Part shown: piece by piece, positions 29,535 to 38,205 of the stretch
Layout of the letters: each line of letters starts with the position of its first letter
Numbering within the stretch: position 1 is the stretch's first letter
Assembly (NCBI GenBank): GCA_003480425.1
Contig: QUJA01000001.1
Span: 186,001-250,000, forward strand
Length of the DNA stretch: 64,000 bases
Direction of reading: 5' to 3'
DNA from: Firmicutes bacterium AM31-12AC
GTDB lineage: Bacteria > Bacillota > Clostridia > Lachnospirales > Lachnospiraceae
Program-made: the position numbers and the translations under genes
Notes under the pieces: generated by a model
What the model was told of the DNA's origin: nothing
Databases searched by the model: none
What the model saw: only the letters and a program-made list of their open reading frames with translations

Positions 29535-30061
29535 CACAAACTCTCTCCTTTCCCATAGCAATAATTTACTTCATGATATTTATTACTTTTATATTTCTCA
29601 GTTACTTTACTAGGTGCCACATTTCCGGCTTCTGCACAGCCATTTTTACGACCAGATGATGGTTGTTTTTCCGCCTCTGTTACAGCCATCTTTTCAACCG
29701 CCTTATTCTCAACCTGCTGTAAACTAATCTCATCCGATGGAATTTTTACATATAAATGATTGGGTTTTGAAAATCCACCGGATCTGCGAACCAATAGTCC
29801 CACATCATCTAATTCCTTCAATGCTATTTTTACAGAAGATTTGCATTTGTCGATTTGAACAGACAATTCATCTATCGGAAAAATCAGATAAACATTTCCA
29901 TACTTATCTATCCAGCTATTCTTTCTCGATATCCGCGCCCGGTCATACAAAACCATATAAAGAAATTTTGCAGTTTGAGAAATTCGCAACTTTAGCAAAA
30001 ATTTCGGAAACTGGAAGTACTGAAGCATCTGCTCAGACTCCTTCATGTATTCATATTTCAT
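29534..30061 (-). CDS. RepA_N-type replication initiator
   Basis: 175 residues. Residues 13-110 have the RepA_N layout: FQFPKFLLKLRISQTAKFLY, LYDRARISRKN, GNVYLIFPIDELS, and KIALKELDDVGLLVRR, a winged-helix DNA-binding unit. The C-terminal tail is polar and short, so it is smaller than plasmid RepA_N proteins. First gene of rep-dnaC-xis-int; the 5' side holds repeats that could be its origin (30120-30275). Confidence 0.8.
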   Translation of the reverse strand: MKYEYMKESEQMLQYFQFPKFLLKLRISQTAKFLYMVLYDRARISRKNSWIDKYGNVYLIFPIDELSVQIDKCKSSVKIALKELDDVGLLVRRSGGFSKPNHLYVKIPSDEISLQQVENKAVEKMAVTEAEKQPSSGRKNGCAEAGNVAPSKVTEKYKSNKYHEVNYCYGKGESL

Positions 30062-30119
30062 TCTTTTCTCGCCTCATTTCTGTTTCTAACTATTGTAAAA
30101 ATCATTTTTATGCCGGCTA

Positions 30120-30275
30120 AAAAATGTTCTTACACTTATACAAAAGATGAAGGGCATAAATACAGCCTCTTGATGAAAAAATTTTTATTTTTTCCTGTCA
30201 AAAACACCCTTACACAATACGAAACGCTGAGAGGCATTTTTACAGCCCCCTGAGGAAAATTTTTTTATTTTTTCG
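30120..30275. repeat. Two long tandem repeats before the rep gene (candidate origin)
   Basis: Two imperfect copies of a roughly 75-base unit: each has CTTACAC, then ATAC and AAA, a GGCAT, TACAGCC, a TGA(T/G)GAAAA and a TTTTATTTTTTC end. They lie just upstream of the RepA_N gene. Direct repeats next to an initiator gene often serve as initiator-binding iterons; they may equally hold the promoter. No gene is seen in 30062-30693. Confidence 0.5.
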
Positions 30276-30394
30276 GTTAATTGAATACTTAAAAGCAAAA
30301 AAACACTCACCTATTCCAGGTGAATGCCTTATCAAAATTTCCTTATTTTGTTGTCTGTGACACTTACTCAGAAACGCTTGCGTGTCTGCTAAAA

Positions 30395-30590
30395 TGTAAT
30401 TGCCAGCAATTATATTTTCACGTGGGTATGGGGACGTAATCCCCATCAAGTCTGCCACTCGTAAGTAATACAATATTGTCAAAATGACAATACTGTAATA
30501 CACGGGTGGATCTTGCTCTGGTTGTAACGTATGAATTCATACAATAATAGGCCCAAATGGGCTCTTTCACCATTTGAGCCTATATATTAT
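30395..30590. other. Hairpin-rich non-coding region, candidate oriT or single-strand origin
   Basis: Dense inverted repeats: ATGGGGA/TCCCCAT around five bases (30431-30449), ATTGTC/GACAAT (30474-30489), GTATGAATTCATAC, a perfect palindrome near 30528-30541, and ATAGGCCCAAATGG/CCATTTGAGCCTAT with one mismatch (30547-30584). No convincing reading frame. In conjugative and mobilizable elements such clusters mark oriT or replication origins; no relaxase is encoded nearby, so any transfer would need one in trans. Confidence 0.45.
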
Positions 30591-30693
30591 ATATGTCTTT
30601 CAAATGATAGCTTAAAAAATAGCTGTCTAGACGGTATGTTTTTAACGTAGAATTGATTTTATGGAAGACAAGGCATGGAATGCTTTGTACCTT

Positions 30694-30960
30694 TAATGGA
30701 AAAATTTAATGATATTTACCATGTACAAAAAAGAAACGGCAGATAAAAAACATCACACGAATCCTTATCGTGCTGTAAACTATATAAGAGATGAGAACGG
30801 AAATCCTATATGCCCTAATGGACGTAAATTTCTTTTCAAACGAAAACAACATGTAAGATATAAAAAATATGGACGTACAGAAGAAATCTATCCAAGCTTA
30901 TTAAGTGTACCCTTTTTACATAAAACAGTGACGATTTTCAAAAAACATATATTAATGTAA
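30694..30960 (+). pseudogene. Fragment of an IS1182-type transposase
   Basis: An internal fragment reading FTMYKKETADKK, NPYRAVNY, DENGNPICPNGRKF and YGRTEEIY, wording typical of IS1182-family DDE transposases in Lachnospiraceae, where the motif is followed by a cysteine-rich QCEDCSGCP block. Here that block is missing and the frame runs into unrelated residues after position 30900. No terminal inverted repeats were seen. It is a scar between the replication part and the resistance cargo of element A. Confidence 0.75.
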
Positions 30961-31040
30961 AGAAACGCCAGAACCAGCATTTGTCGGAACTAGCGTTTCT
31001 TTAGCAGAGACTTATTTTACAGCCCCGTTTTTTGCTTATA

Positions 31041-32066
31041 TTATTTTCCTCCGTTGGATTTCAATTTTGGAAAGAAGATGACTATCTTAAAGCCCTTTTC
31101 CCACGGGGAAGCAGCTTCCAGACGAAGGTTTAGATCGTCAGCCATCTTCTTAACCAGGTAAAGCCCTATACCGGTAGCTTTCTTTCTGCTGTCAGTAGAA
31201 TCCCCGGTAAAGCCCTTTTGAAAAATATACGGCAGATCATATTTTTTTACACCGATGCCATTATCCTCAACTGAAAGGACATCTGCGATCTCCGAATGTA
31301 TCATAGAGATTGTTAGCATGGGACTATCGCTGCTATATTTTATGGCATTGCTCACGATCTGTCCCAACATAAACTGAAGCCCTCTACGGTCTGTATAGAC
31401 TGTTTCAGATTGCAGTTTATTGATAATTACAAACTGCTTTTCTTCCAGAAGTGGGGCATAGTCCTCCAGAACTTCCCCCAAGCAGTCATTCAAATTGATA
31501 TCCTTAAACTGATAATCCTTTGTACTGCTCTTTAACCGGGCATAGTATAACATCTGAGTGACATCCTCCTGAAGCTGACTGCGGACATAATCCAGTTTTG
31601 CTTGCAGGGGAGGAGACATTTCGTTGCTCCGATTATCCAGGAGCATGGTCAACAACGATAGGGGCGTTTTCGCTTCATGTGCCCAGCCCTCCACATATTC
31701 TTCATAGTCCTGTAGGGCATCTGCCATACTGTTACTCTCAGTTTTGTGTTCCTGTAAAACTGATGCCAGAAGCCGGATAGATTCTCCTTCTTCCCGGCTG
31801 ATGGCACTGAGCAGCCGTTCCTCGTTGCAGATGGCAGGATCACTGAGGAAATCCCGGAACAGCTCTCGGCGGGTGGTCTCCCGCTTGTTTAGTACAAACA
31901 GAATTGCTGAAAACAAAAGGAGGCTTGTCAGAACTACTAACCCACTCAAGGTTTGAAATGCCTGAATGTCAGAAATCCAAAGAATGATAGCACAAAAGCA
32001 ATCCACGCCCAACAGCAACAGCAGCCAGGGGTAGTACCGTTCTATCATGCGCCAAAGCCGCTTCAT
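31041..32066 (-). CDS. Bce-type sensor histidine kinase (intramembrane-sensing)
   Basis: 341 residues, two close N-terminal membrane helices (about 13-35 and 38-58) with almost no extracellular loop, as in BceS. H-box EGWAHEAKTPLSLLTML, N-box GQIVSNAIKYSSD, G1 VEDNGIGVKKYDLP and G2 ATGIGLYLVKKMADD are present. It overlaps the response regulator gene by ATGA. Kinases of this class sense flux through the partner BceAB-like transporter rather than the antibiotic itself. The whole four-gene block is more G+C-rich than its surroundings. Confidence 0.92.
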   Translation of the reverse strand: MKRLWRMIERYYPWLLLLLGVDCFCAIILWISDIQAFQTLSGLVVLTSLLLFSAILFVLNKRETTRRELFRDFLSDPAICNEERLLSAISREEGESIRLLASVLQEHKTESNSMADALQDYEEYVEGWAHEAKTPLSLLTMLLDNRSNEMSPPLQAKLDYVRSQLQEDVTQMLYYARLKSSTKDYQFKDINLNDCLGEVLEDYAPLLEEKQFVIINKLQSETVYTDRRGLQFMLGQIVSNAIKYSSDSPMLTISMIHSEIADVLSVEDNGIGVKKYDLPYIFQKGFTGDSTDSRKKATGIGLYLVKKMADDLNLRLEAASPWEKGFKIVIFFPKLKSNGGK

Positions 32067-32740
32067 GGAGCCACCCCCGTTTCCAGACGATAGCCCATCC
32101 CACGAACCGCAACGATTCGCTGCTTCATCTCAAGACCGGACATCGTCTTTTTCAGCCTGGTCAGATTAACCTGCAAGGCATTTTCGTCTATGTATTCCGT
32201 GGTTCCCCATAGTGCTATGCAAAGTTGCTCCGTCGTGACCAGAGCATCGCCGCCGGACAAAAGAGCAACCAACAGTTTTCCCTGATTTTTTGGAAGCACG
32301 ACAGAGGTATTATGAATATAAAGCGTGTAGGTCTGCTGGTCTAACAGGAAATCTGGTCCCTCTATGAGATTGGTACGGCCTTCATACCTTTTGAGAATAT
32401 TGGATACCCTGGCAAGAAGTCGATCTTTTCTGCACGGCTTCGTCAAATATTCATCAGCACCCAAGTGGAACGCTTGCAGTTCATCCTTTACCTGATCTCT
32501 GGAAGTCAGTATCAGGACGGGGATAGCGGTTTTATTCTTTAGTTCCTGGCAGATTTGAAAGCCACTGATCTCCGGCAAATTCAGGTCTAAGATCACAAGG
32601 TCAGGACGGAGGGCTGCCAGGAGCCGAGCGGCATCTTCCAACTCGGTGATTGCCTCCGCAAGATACCCGTCCTTTTGAAGCATATTGCAGAGTTCTTCCC
32701 GCATATAGACTTCATCTTCCACAACAGCAATTCTTTTCAC
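32063..32740 (-). CDS. Bce-type response regulator, OmpR family
   Basis: 225 residues. Receiver domain with VVEDE, phospho-acceptor in LVILDLNLPEISG and Lys in TKPCRKD; C-terminal winged helix with ENALQVNLTRLKKT and VRGMGYRLE. The start is GTG at 32740 with GGAGG seven bases upstream; an ATG at 32758 contains that site and is unlikely. It probably binds the palindrome at 35648-35664 before the transporter genes. Confidence 0.9.
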   Translation of the reverse strand: MKRIAVVEDEVYMREELCNMLQKDGYLAEAITELEDAARLLAALRPDLVILDLNLPEISGFQICQELKNKTAIPVLILTSRDQVKDELQAFHLGADEYLTKPCRKDRLLARVSNILKRYEGRTNLIEGPDFLLDQQTYTLYIHNTSVVLPKNQGKLLVALLSGGDALVTTEQLCIALWGTTEYIDENALQVNLTRLKKTMSGLEMKQRIVAVRGMGYRLETGVAP

Positions 32741-32759
32741 GGCAGCACCTCCTTCCAAA

Positions 32760-34832
32760 TTATTCTTCTCTCTGTGGCTGCATCAGTGTCAGCAAATACC
32801 GATCACTGGAGCGCTTGACCACTCTCATATAAATATATTCTATCACGCAAAGCAGCAAAATCATAGCAGCAGATACAAACATCATTTCAGCCACTGTCCC
32901 ACGGGTTCGGGACGAGAGTATCCCTGTAAATAACGCCCTGACTCCAAACAAACTGCTGACAGCCGCAACCAATACAGGAAGTCCCATAAACCAGGTAATT
33001 TGCTTTCCAGCAGACTGGCAAAGGGTTTCGTAAGTAGCTCCCAGGCGGATCAGAGTCTGGTATCTGCGCCCGGTTTTCTGCTGACTCATCAGGAACTGAA
33101 CACCCACGATGGTGTTGGCAACTACCAGGAAAACAATCGCAAGATAGAGGGTAATATAACTGGATGCTATGGTGTAGAAAAGCTGACGACCCATATTCTG
33201 AAGATAGCTTTCATATTCAATGTCAGTTTCGTCCAGCTTCTCGTTCAAATCCAAATATGCAGTCATAAGGCTATTTCCATTCAGAGCTTGCTCACTGAGC
33301 ACCGCATTGACATAGGTATCATACATTCCCTGACTATAATATAGGAATGCTTCATCCGGAAGAATCAATGCAAAGGACAAGGTTATAGAACGGTCCGTGA
33401 CCAAATTCACAGACTGAACCTCTCCTGTAAGATGAATCGGACTACCATCCAGTTCCACCTTGGGATGCCCGGCCAATACTTGGTTCAGCATTGCGGTACG
33501 GCTTACCGTAGTAAACTCTGTATCAATATAGACAGCGGCCTCCTTTTCGCCTAATTGGAGAGCCGGATTGCCGGACAATTCCAACAAACGATTATAGTCC
33601 GATAAACAAATCAAATATGGGTATGTGGCATAACCAAGATTGTTCAGAAGGACATCCCGGTCTTCCGACTGGGGCAGGCTCCGAAGAGAGTCCATAACAG
33701 CGTCCATGCTGTAGGCATTATCATAATCTTCTGTGGTGCGAATACGCCCAACCCTCATTTCAAAAAGCTCTGAAAATTGATTTTCCAAACTGTTTTCTTT
33801 CAGGACTGCCTTTATATTCGGAAGAACCTGCGATGAATCTTCTGCAGTATGATCTTCAAAAGTATAGTCGATTACATGGCCAGAAGACAGGTTATTCGTT
33901 CTTGCAATTCCTACGCCCGCACCAAAACAACACAGCGCCGCCAGAATCAGCAGGGAGCTGATGGCCATGGAGTTTGACTGATGAATGACATTCTCCTGAA
34001 TCTGCCGGAAGGTAAATACATGAAGCTGCTTATTTCCTTTTCCTTTCTTAACAATCAAAGCAATCAGTGCACGCATCCCATAGAAAAGCAGCATCGTACC
34101 AACTATGCCCAACAGCAAAGTCAGTCCCATCATACTTACCTTTGTCCATGCAATTCCCTGAATCGCCATGTAGTAAGCCACTGCCAACATCACACTTCCG
34201 CATATAGCAGCCAGTCCATAGATAACAGATGGCATTTGCTTTTTGGGGCGGTTCGTTGGCTGGGATAGCAAAGTACCGATCTCCTGGCGGCTGATTCGTC
34301 CACTCAAAATCAGAAGTGCCGTCAGCTTAATTGCCAGAAATCCTGCCAGCGTCCATTCAATCGCAAACCAGGATAAAGAAAACTGATGACCGATGATCCC
34401 CATGCCTACCAGCTTGGTGGTGACAAGACTGACAATTTCTGAAAGCACCACAGCCACAGGTAATCCTATGAGCATGGCAAGAATACTGGTCAGGAAATCT
34501 TCCGCCAGAAGCATACCAAACAGTTTACTTCTACGCATCCCCAACATTAGATAAACACCAAACTCATGCCGTCTGCGCTCGAACTGATACTTGCAGGCAA
34601 AATAGATCAAAAAGAACAGAATACCGAGGGTCATCCCATAAAACGCAGGAATCAGAAGCAGGAGTTTGTCAACTGCGTCACTCTCCATTTTCTGCAAAAA
34701 GAGCATCACATCTTGAGTGGAGATGGAAAGAATCATGTAAAATGCAACAATAGAAATCACCAGGGAGCTGAAAAACAGACCGTTTTCCTTTCGGCTGCGG
34801 CGACTGTTCCGAAGAATGAGATTAGAGAACAT
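32760..34832 (-). CDS. Bce-type ABC transporter permease (FtsX family)
   Basis: 690 residues, about ten membrane helices, with a large extracellular domain of about 230 residues between helices VII and VIII (roughly 315-550), the mark of BceB-like peptide-antibiotic detoxification permeases. FtsX domains lie at about 60-180 and 560-680. The start at 34832 overlaps the ATPase stop by 11 bases, with GGGAGGGGG eight bases upstream. Substrate (bacitracin, lantibiotic or other lipid II-binding peptide) cannot be told. Confidence 0.9.
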   Translation of the reverse strand: MFSNLILRNSRRSRKENGLFFSSLVISIVAFYMILSISTQDVMLFLQKMESDAVDKLLLLIPAFYGMTLGILFFLIYFACKYQFERRRHEFGVYLMLGMRRSKLFGMLLAEDFLTSILAMLIGLPVAVVLSEIVSLVTTKLVGMGIIGHQFSLSWFAIEWTLAGFLAIKLTALLILSGRISRQEIGTLLSQPTNRPKKQMPSVIYGLAAICGSVMLAVAYYMAIQGIAWTKVSMMGLTLLLGIVGTMLLFYGMRALIALIVKKGKGNKQLHVFTFRQIQENVIHQSNSMAISSLLILAALCCFGAGVGIARTNNLSSGHVIDYTFEDHTAEDSSQVLPNIKAVLKENSLENQFSELFEMRVGRIRTTEDYDNAYSMDAVMDSLRSLPQSEDRDVLLNNLGYATYPYLICLSDYNRLLELSGNPALQLGEKEAAVYIDTEFTTVSRTAMLNQVLAGHPKVELDGSPIHLTGEVQSVNLVTDRSITLSFALILPDEAFLYYSQGMYDTYVNAVLSEQALNGNSLMTAYLDLNEKLDETDIEYESYLQNMGRQLFYTIASSYITLYLAIVFLVVANTIVGVQFLMSQQKTGRRYQTLIRLGATYETLCQSAGKQITWFMGLPVLVAAVSSLFGVRALFTGILSSRTRGTVAEMMFVSAAMILLLCVIEYIYMRVVKRSSDRYLLTLMQPQREE

Positions 34833-35589
34833 TTGCACTGCCCCCTCCCAGTTGCGCCATCACCTTCAGGATGCGCCCGTAGAACTCCTGCTGGCTTTCG
34901 TCTCCACGCCGAAGCTCATGAAAGATCACGCCATCCTGGATGAACAGGATGCGCTTACAGAAGCTGGCGGCATTGGAATCATGGGTTACCATCAGGATCG
35001 TAGCTTGTTCGTCACGATTCAGGCCGGACAGCTTCTCCATAAGACTTCTTGCGTTCTTAGAATCCAGCGCACCCGTCGGTTCATCGGCAAGGATCATTTG
35101 GGGATGTAAGATCAGAGCCCTTGCTGCCGCAACACGCTGACGCTGGCCACCGGACATCTTGGACGGAAACTTATCCAGAACATCAGAAATTTCCAGATAG
35201 TCAGCCAACTGCTTCAGCCGCTGGCTGCTTTCTGTTTCGGCTACCCCATGCAAGGAAGTCGGGAGCAGGATATTTTCCCTGCCAGTCAGGTTGTCCAGCA
35301 ATTCAAAGTTCTGGAATAGATAACCAACTTTTTTGCCACGGTACTCGGCAAGAGCCTTTTCCTTGAGGGATTGCAGAGTATCTCCCTCCACCTGAATGCT
35401 TCCACCTGTAGGCTGAATCACAGTTGCAATACAGTTGAGAAGCGTGGATTTGCCGGAACCACTGCTTCCCATAATACCGAGAAACTCTCCCGGCATGACC
35501 TGAAAAGTGATTCCGTTCAGTGCTCTCGTCTGGTTTGGCAACGTCCCATAGACTTTGGTAAGATTTTCAATATTCAAAATTGGTTTCAT
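34822..35589 (-). CDS. Bce-type ABC transporter ATPase
   Basis: 255 residues, MacB/LolD-type ATPase. Walker A GSSGSGKSTLLNC, Q-loop YLFQNFELLDNLT, signature KMSGGQRQRVAAARAL, Walker B ILADEPTGALDSKNA. The start at 35589 follows AGGAGGCATTCAC; a longer upstream reading lacks a ribosome site. First gene of the ATPase-permease-regulator-kinase operon. Confidence 0.93.
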   Translation of the reverse strand: MKPILNIENLTKVYGTLPNQTRALNGITFQVMPGEFLGIMGSSGSGKSTLLNCIATVIQPTGGSIQVEGDTLQSLKEKALAEYRGKKVGYLFQNFELLDNLTGRENILLPTSLHGVAETESSQRLKQLADYLEISDVLDKFPSKMSGGQRQRVAAARALILHPQMILADEPTGALDSKNARSLMEKLSGLNRDEQATILMVTHDSNAASFCKRILFIQDGVIFHELRRGDESQQEFYGRILKVMAQLGGGSANVL

Positions 35590-35620
35590 GTGAATGCCTC
35601 CTATCCATTTCTGGGTAAAT

Positions 35621-35664
35621 GATAGCACAGAAGCACAATAAATAACACTTACAGTCGCTGTAAG
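35621..35664 (-). promoter_or_regulatory. Promoter and palindromic operator of the Bce-like operon
   Basis: CTTACAG at 35648-35654 and CTGTAAG at 35658-35664 form a perfect 7-bp palindrome with three central bases. On the minus strand an extended -10, TGCTATCAT (35629-35621), follows about 20 bases later. It resembles the TnACA...TGTAA boxes of BceR-type regulators, with five rather than four bases between the inner TTACA and TGTAA. Confidence 0.7.
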
Positions 35665-36036
35665 GATTCTGTTCCTGTTTTCAGAACAAGAATGACGCAT
35701 CAAGCGGAATAAGTATATGTTTTGTAAAAACGTCGGGTGACAATGAAAAAATATGCTGGACTACCGGATTGGCTAACTTGCATTTCTTTGTCAATTCTGG
35801 TAACCGCTTCAAACATGGAAGTTTCTGTTCTTACTTTTATTATACTCAATCAATAAAATCAACACGGTTCAGCAAATTTTAATTATTTCCAATATGACAA
35901 AATTGCTTCCTGTTATATTTATCTATTTCTTTATTTCTCTATTATTCCGATCCGGTCTTCCAAAGGTATAAATAAGGTGTAAATTATTCGTCAATCATCA
36001 AAAAATCCTTTAAAGCCTAGGCTTTCACAGCATCCA
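35665..36036. other. Right end of element A, no gene
   Basis: No convincing reading frame. The right part contains arm-type integrase sites AAAGGTATAAATAAGGTG (35962-35979) after CGGTCTTCC; the same block recurs at 38081-38112 at the right end of element B. The rest is A+T-rich without recognisable signals. Confidence 0.6.
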
Positions 36037-36075
36037 TTAAACACTGCCTTGGCAAACAAATAGTATTTTTATCAT
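36037..36075 (-). pseudogene. Twelve-codon stub of the phosphatase gene at the middle att site
   Basis: Reads MIKILFVCQGSV and stops. It is the phosphatase start cut in the P-loop by the right end of element A (the end sequence is CAGTGTTTAATGG). Confidence 0.85.
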
Positions 36076-36201
36076 TGTTGCATAACCTCGCATTTCTTAG
36101 TTTTTCTTGGTATTTCGGGCTTTGTGAGCCTTTGTAAATTTTTGCTTTCTGGCATAACCTGGTTTATTTTTGCATAATATCGTCAGCAAAAGGTGTAAAA
36201 T
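36046..36201. repeat. Middle att site (right end of element A, left end of element B)
   Basis: About 150 bases with only a handful of differences from attL (26975-27128), including the phosphatase start and AAAAGGTGTAAAAT. On its left it joins the element A right end; on its right the element B genes begin. This is the pattern left by tandem integration of two elements that use the same site. Confidence 0.85.
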
Positions 36202-36235
36202 GGGTTACAAATTAACTGTATAACACATCACATTT

Positions 36236-36982
36236 TTATCCAAATACTTGCTTCAATAATTCAACAACATCCTCGTTTTTCAGCCCATATCTTTTCAATG
36301 AATTTTGATCAAATGGTTCTAGCTCCAATGAATCAATAAAGCTATGTATATCGGCATCTACTGCTACCGGCAATTCTTCTGTTTTTTCAAGCATAAGTTC
36401 CGAAGCAATACGCAAAACATCTTTTTTATGCTTCTTTATGTCACTAGAATCCACTTTTTCGCCTAAATCTTTTCGCTTTTGTAAATCAAGATATGCTTTT
36501 GCTTTAAAAAGAATGATATATTCTGGCCTTAAAACAGAAAGTCCATTTCTCACTTCTTTTCCATTGAGTAGTGCCTTATAGTAATCATCATTCAAAAGGA
36601 TTGCTGATAAACTGGAGACTTCATCATCAATATGAATTGGAGTAATTCCTTTCGCATTTTTTAGTTTAAAATCACTTCTACAAAACAATTCGATCATTTT
36701 CGGAAATTCATCGTCTTCTGGTTTATCAAACCTATAAAATTGAGGGTTGCTACCGTTTGTTGCTTTGTTTCTATATTTTCCATCAACGATAAACTTCCAA
36801 AATTTCTCGCCAAACTCCGGCGTTAGTGCTTCAATAATCAAAACCATATCCAGATCTCTTGTTGCCCTGAAATTTACTTCATTGCTTTCAAACAGAATAT
36901 CACAGGCTGCGCCACCTATTAAAACATACTGTTCTTCATAATCTTTTAAGTACTTCTGAAATGTATCTAATCCCTTGACCAT
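36236..36982 (-). CDS. AbiEii-like nucleotidyltransferase toxin
   Basis: 248 residues. The N-terminal third has the nucleotidyltransferase pattern: YVLIGGAACDIL (G-G/S motif) near 20-30, then ATRDLDMVLII, the DxD metal pair. Later parts have the helical spacing of AbiEii/AbiGii-type proteins (FKAKAYLDLQKRKD). In the AbiE system this protein is the toxin of a type IV toxin-antitoxin pair that aborts phage infection. It overlaps the upstream gene by 16 bases. Somewhat shorter than classic AbiEii, so the exact subfamily is uncertain. Confidence 0.75.
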   Translation of the reverse strand: MVKGLDTFQKYLKDYEEQYVLIGGAACDILFESNEVNFRATRDLDMVLIIEALTPEFGEKFWKFIVDGKYRNKATNGSNPQFYRFDKPEDDEFPKMIELFCRSDFKLKNAKGITPIHIDDEVSSLSAILLNDDYYKALLNGKEVRNGLSVLRPEYIILFKAKAYLDLQKRKDLGEKVDSSDIKKHKKDVLRIASELMLEKTEELPVAVDADIHSFIDSLELEPFDQNSLKRYGLKNEDVVELLKQVFG

Positions 36983-37926
36983 ACATATTCCTCCAACATC
37001 TCATTAATAGAAATATCTACCCGTTCCTCTTCTTGCTCTTCTTCTGTCAGTGACAGTACTACACTCAAAGGGTCCTGCAAGCCTTTTCCCAAAAAATCAG
37101 TGAAATATCCAACTTCCAAAACAACACACCCAATTTCTTCCAATTCACTTGCTTGCTTTTCTTCTTTCACTCCACTAGCTTTCAGCTCTTTCTTCGTTAC
37201 CGCATAGGTAGGATAAGCGTTATCGGACAAAAGAGAATACTCGCATAAAGCAGAAATACCTGCTTTCTTTTCAAGTTTCATATCTTTTCTCAATATAAAT
37301 CTTCGGATCACTGGATTTCTTAACACACTCTCAATCTGCTGCCATAATTGTTCTCGGTCATCCGGAATATTGATAACTCTTGATTTACCTTTCATGCCCA
37401 ACACCTTAACATTTAAATATTCCAACTCATCAAAGCACCGACTTGCAGATTTTGTTGACACTTCCAAACGTTTCGCCGCATCAGATACTCTCACTTCATT
37501 CCAACGTTCATAAATGGCAATCAAAAGCATTTTTTGCGTCAAAAATGAAATTAAATGAACTGGTGGCAATTCTCTTTCATTTTCCTTACTCAGCAAATAA
37601 CCAATAAATGGAAGAAATACTTGCTTTCCATCTATAACAAAAGGAATTCCTTCTTCCATCAATTTTTCTTTTATATAAAATGTAGTTCGATCAAGAAATA
37701 TTGCACAGTTTAATCCTGTCATTTTTTCTACGCCAGCTCTGTCTCTACGTAACATAACAAGTCCGACATCCTCTTTGGGATGAATAGCCATCCATAATAC
37801 ACCATTCATCTCTACCGTAAAAATATTATATCTTCCACGATATGCTAACGGGAGCTTTTTATATACCTCTTTATTCTCCGTCATTATTACATTTTGCTGT
37901 AATGATTTTTCCAAAAATTCTTTCAT
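36967..37926 (-). CDS. AbiEi-like winged-helix antitoxin/regulator
   Basis: 319 residues. A winged-helix segment, RVSDAAKRLEVSTKSASRCF with DELEYLNVKV, sits near 165-200; the remaining domains are not recognised. Its place directly before and overlapping the nucleotidyltransferase, and the DNA-binding segment, fit an AbiEi-type antitoxin that represses the pair. The start at 37926 follows AAAGGTGATTAAT. Distant from described AbiEi proteins as far as can be read. Confidence 0.65.
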   Translation of the reverse strand: MKEFLEKSLQQNVIMTENKEVYKKLPLAYRGRYNIFTVEMNGVLWMAIHPKEDVGLVMLRRDRAGVEKMTGLNCAIFLDRTTFYIKEKLMEEGIPFVIDGKQVFLPFIGYLLSKENERELPPVHLISFLTQKMLLIAIYERWNEVRVSDAAKRLEVSTKSASRCFDELEYLNVKVLGMKGKSRVINIPDDREQLWQQIESVLRNPVIRRFILRKDMKLEKKAGISALCEYSLLSDNAYPTYAVTKKELKASGVKEEKQASELEEIGCVVLEVGYFTDFLGKGLQDPLSVVLSLTEEEQEEERVDISINEMLEEYVWSRD

Positions 37927-38031
37927 ATTAATCACCTTTTTATAAAATGTGACTCTTTTTACGTCATATTTATAATTTATCATGTGTTATTTAATTTTTC
38001 AAGTAATATATGATCACATAATCTAAGAAAA

Positions 38032-38059
38032 AAGACGCAAGATTCAACCTGCGTCTTTA
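38032..38059 (-). terminator. Terminator upstream of the AbiE-like pair
   Basis: Nine-bp perfect stem AAAGACGCA / TGCGTCTTT; on the minus strand it ends in TTTTTTC. It would stop transcription coming from the right (the old phosphatase promoter side) before it enters element B. Confidence 0.75.
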
Positions 38060-38080
38060 CTATTCTAACTAAGCCGATTC

Positions 38081-38205
38081 GGTCTTCCAAAGGTATAAAT
38101 AGTGTGTAAATTCTATACTTTCATCCAAGAAATCCAATAAAATCAAGACTTTTGCTCCATTCCTTAAACACTGTCGTGGCAGATGAAAAGTACACGTATA
38201 CTCAT
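38081..38205. repeat. Right end of element B and attR remnant
   Basis: CGGTCTTCCAAAGGTATAAA (38081-38100) repeats the right-end block of element A, and CTTAAACACTGTCGTGGCA (38163-38181) repeats its right-end/core junction. The minus strand then reads a phosphatase start, MSIRVLFICHDSV and stop (38205-38164), behind a strong GAAAGGAGTTTTT site. This looks like the original chromosomal start of the phosphatase. Confidence 0.8.

Noticed and set aside
30240-30503. 87-codon minus-strand frame in the non-coding part of element A
   Set aside because: It runs through the hairpin cluster, lacks a ribosome site and has no family-like features; the structured DNA is a better explanation.
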